From contig UREO01000040.1 of NCBI GenBank assembly GCA_900546895.1, positions 1 to 14,268 of the forward strand: 14,268 nucleotides of DNA. The letters run 5' to 3'. Source of the DNA: an uncultured Oscillospiraceae bacterium. GTDB lineage: Bacteria > Bacillota > Clostridia > Oscillospirales > Acutalibacteraceae. Below, piece after piece: positions 13,949 to 14,268 of the stretch (within the stretch, counting starts at the first letter, position 1; each line of letters begins with the position of its first letter). Position numbers and translations under genes: made by a program. The notes under the pieces are model-generated. The model searched no databases. It had not been told where the DNA came from and worked only from the letters and a program-made list of their open reading frames with translations.

Positions 13949-13977
13949 TTGACTACCGGGAATGTTTGTGGTAATAT
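13949..13977 (+). promoter_or_regulatory. SigA-type promoter of minD
   Basis: TTGACT (13949-13954) and TAATAT (13972-13977) are spaced by 17 bp. The predicted start of transcription is only about 10 nt before the minD ATG at 13995, so the leader is very short; GCGAGG (13982-13987) serves as ribosome binding site. Confidence 0.78.
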
Positions 13978-13994
13978 GAGAGCGAGGTTTTTAT

Positions 13995-14268
13995 ATGGGT
14001 GTCGCAACAGTCATCACATCGGGTAAGGGCGGTGTAGGGAAATCCACCGTAACAGCCGGCCTTGGTTTTGCTTTGGCAGCCAGGGGCAGACGCGTTTTGC
14101 TGATTGACGGCGACGCCGGTCTGGGATGTCTGGACCATATGCTCGGCGTTGCGGAGCAGCAGGTTTTTGATATTGCGGACGTGGTTTCGGGCCGTGCCGA
14201 ACCGGTAAAAGCCGTTTATCCGTGTCCCTTTTCGGAAAGGCTGTTTTTGCTGCCCGCCCCCGCGAGGG
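13995..14268 (+). CDS. minD: Septum site-determining ATPase MinD (5' part, cut by window end)
   Basis: The first 91 residues of a ParA/MinD-family ATPase are visible; the gene runs off the window. MinD normally binds the membrane in its ATP-bound dimer form and recruits MinC to block FtsZ assembly at the poles. The deviant Walker A motif SGKGGVGKST is at 9-18 with the signature K11 and K16, and LLIDGD places D38 and D40 where E. coli MinD has them. Residues 42-46 read GLGCL where most MinD proteins read GLRNL. GRAEPVKA and LFLLPAP resemble the usual MinD order. No minC is between PBP2 and this gene. A MinD-like paralogue with another partner is the main alternative. Confidence 0.82.
   Translation, partial: MGVATVITSGKGGVGKSTVTAGLGFALAARGRRVLLIDGDAGLGCLDHMLGVAEQQVFDIADVVSGRAEPVKAVYPCPFSERLFLLPAPAR

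Overview
The window looks like a chromosomal segment of a fairly GC-rich Clostridia member, probably Oscillospirales/Ruminococcaceae. This is inferred from the gene order (zapA, U32 protein, dut, DUF4321, maf, then mreB-mreC-mreD-PBP2-minD), the strong GGAGG-type ribosome binding sites, SigA-type promoters with 17-bp spacers, and a dispersed-type palindromic repeat built on CTCCCTC/GAGGGAG. No phage, transposase, CRISPR or toxin gene is present. Most of the window is core housekeeping.

Minus-strand block (1-4700). A glycogen/alpha-glucan phosphorylase (2088-4550) lies 27 nt upstream of a cytosolic GH13 alpha-glucosidase/neopullulanase-type enzyme (207-2060), both read leftward from a near-consensus promoter at 4663-4691. 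Together they would turn intracellular or imported alpha-glucans into glucose-1-phosphate and short sugars. A tRNA-Arg(ACG) gene (69-145) follows on the same strand. It has its own promoter just after the GH13 stop codon and a perfect 16-bp terminator hairpin starting at its CCA end.

Divergent intergenic region (4551-5154). It holds the glgP leader and promoter, an AT-rich stretch with no gene, a 111-bp inverted-repeat element made of two 46-nt arms (4894-5004), and the zapA promoter.

Plus-strand operon 1 (5155-9046). zapA (FtsZ-ring factor), a long U32 protein of the RlhA/YdcP type, dut (dUTPase), a DUF4321 small membrane protein and maf (nucleotide pyrophosphatase) are packed with overlaps or gaps of 10 nt or less. 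The operon joins cell division with RNA modification and nucleotide-pool cleaning.

Plus-strand operon 2 (9166-13877). mreB, mreC, mreD and a class B penicillin-binding protein (PBP2/MrdA) form the cell-elongation machine. mreB has its own promoter, and an intrinsic terminator-like hairpin between mreB and mreC probably sets MreB in excess. A final gene, minD (13995 to the window end, incomplete), has its own promoter and no minC in front of it.

Nothing here is clearly a new system. The observations most worth checking are the structured inverted repeat with compensatory changes between its arms, the tandem 12-bp repeats over the glgP promoter, the long-tailed ZapA, and the divergent MinD without an adjacent MinC.
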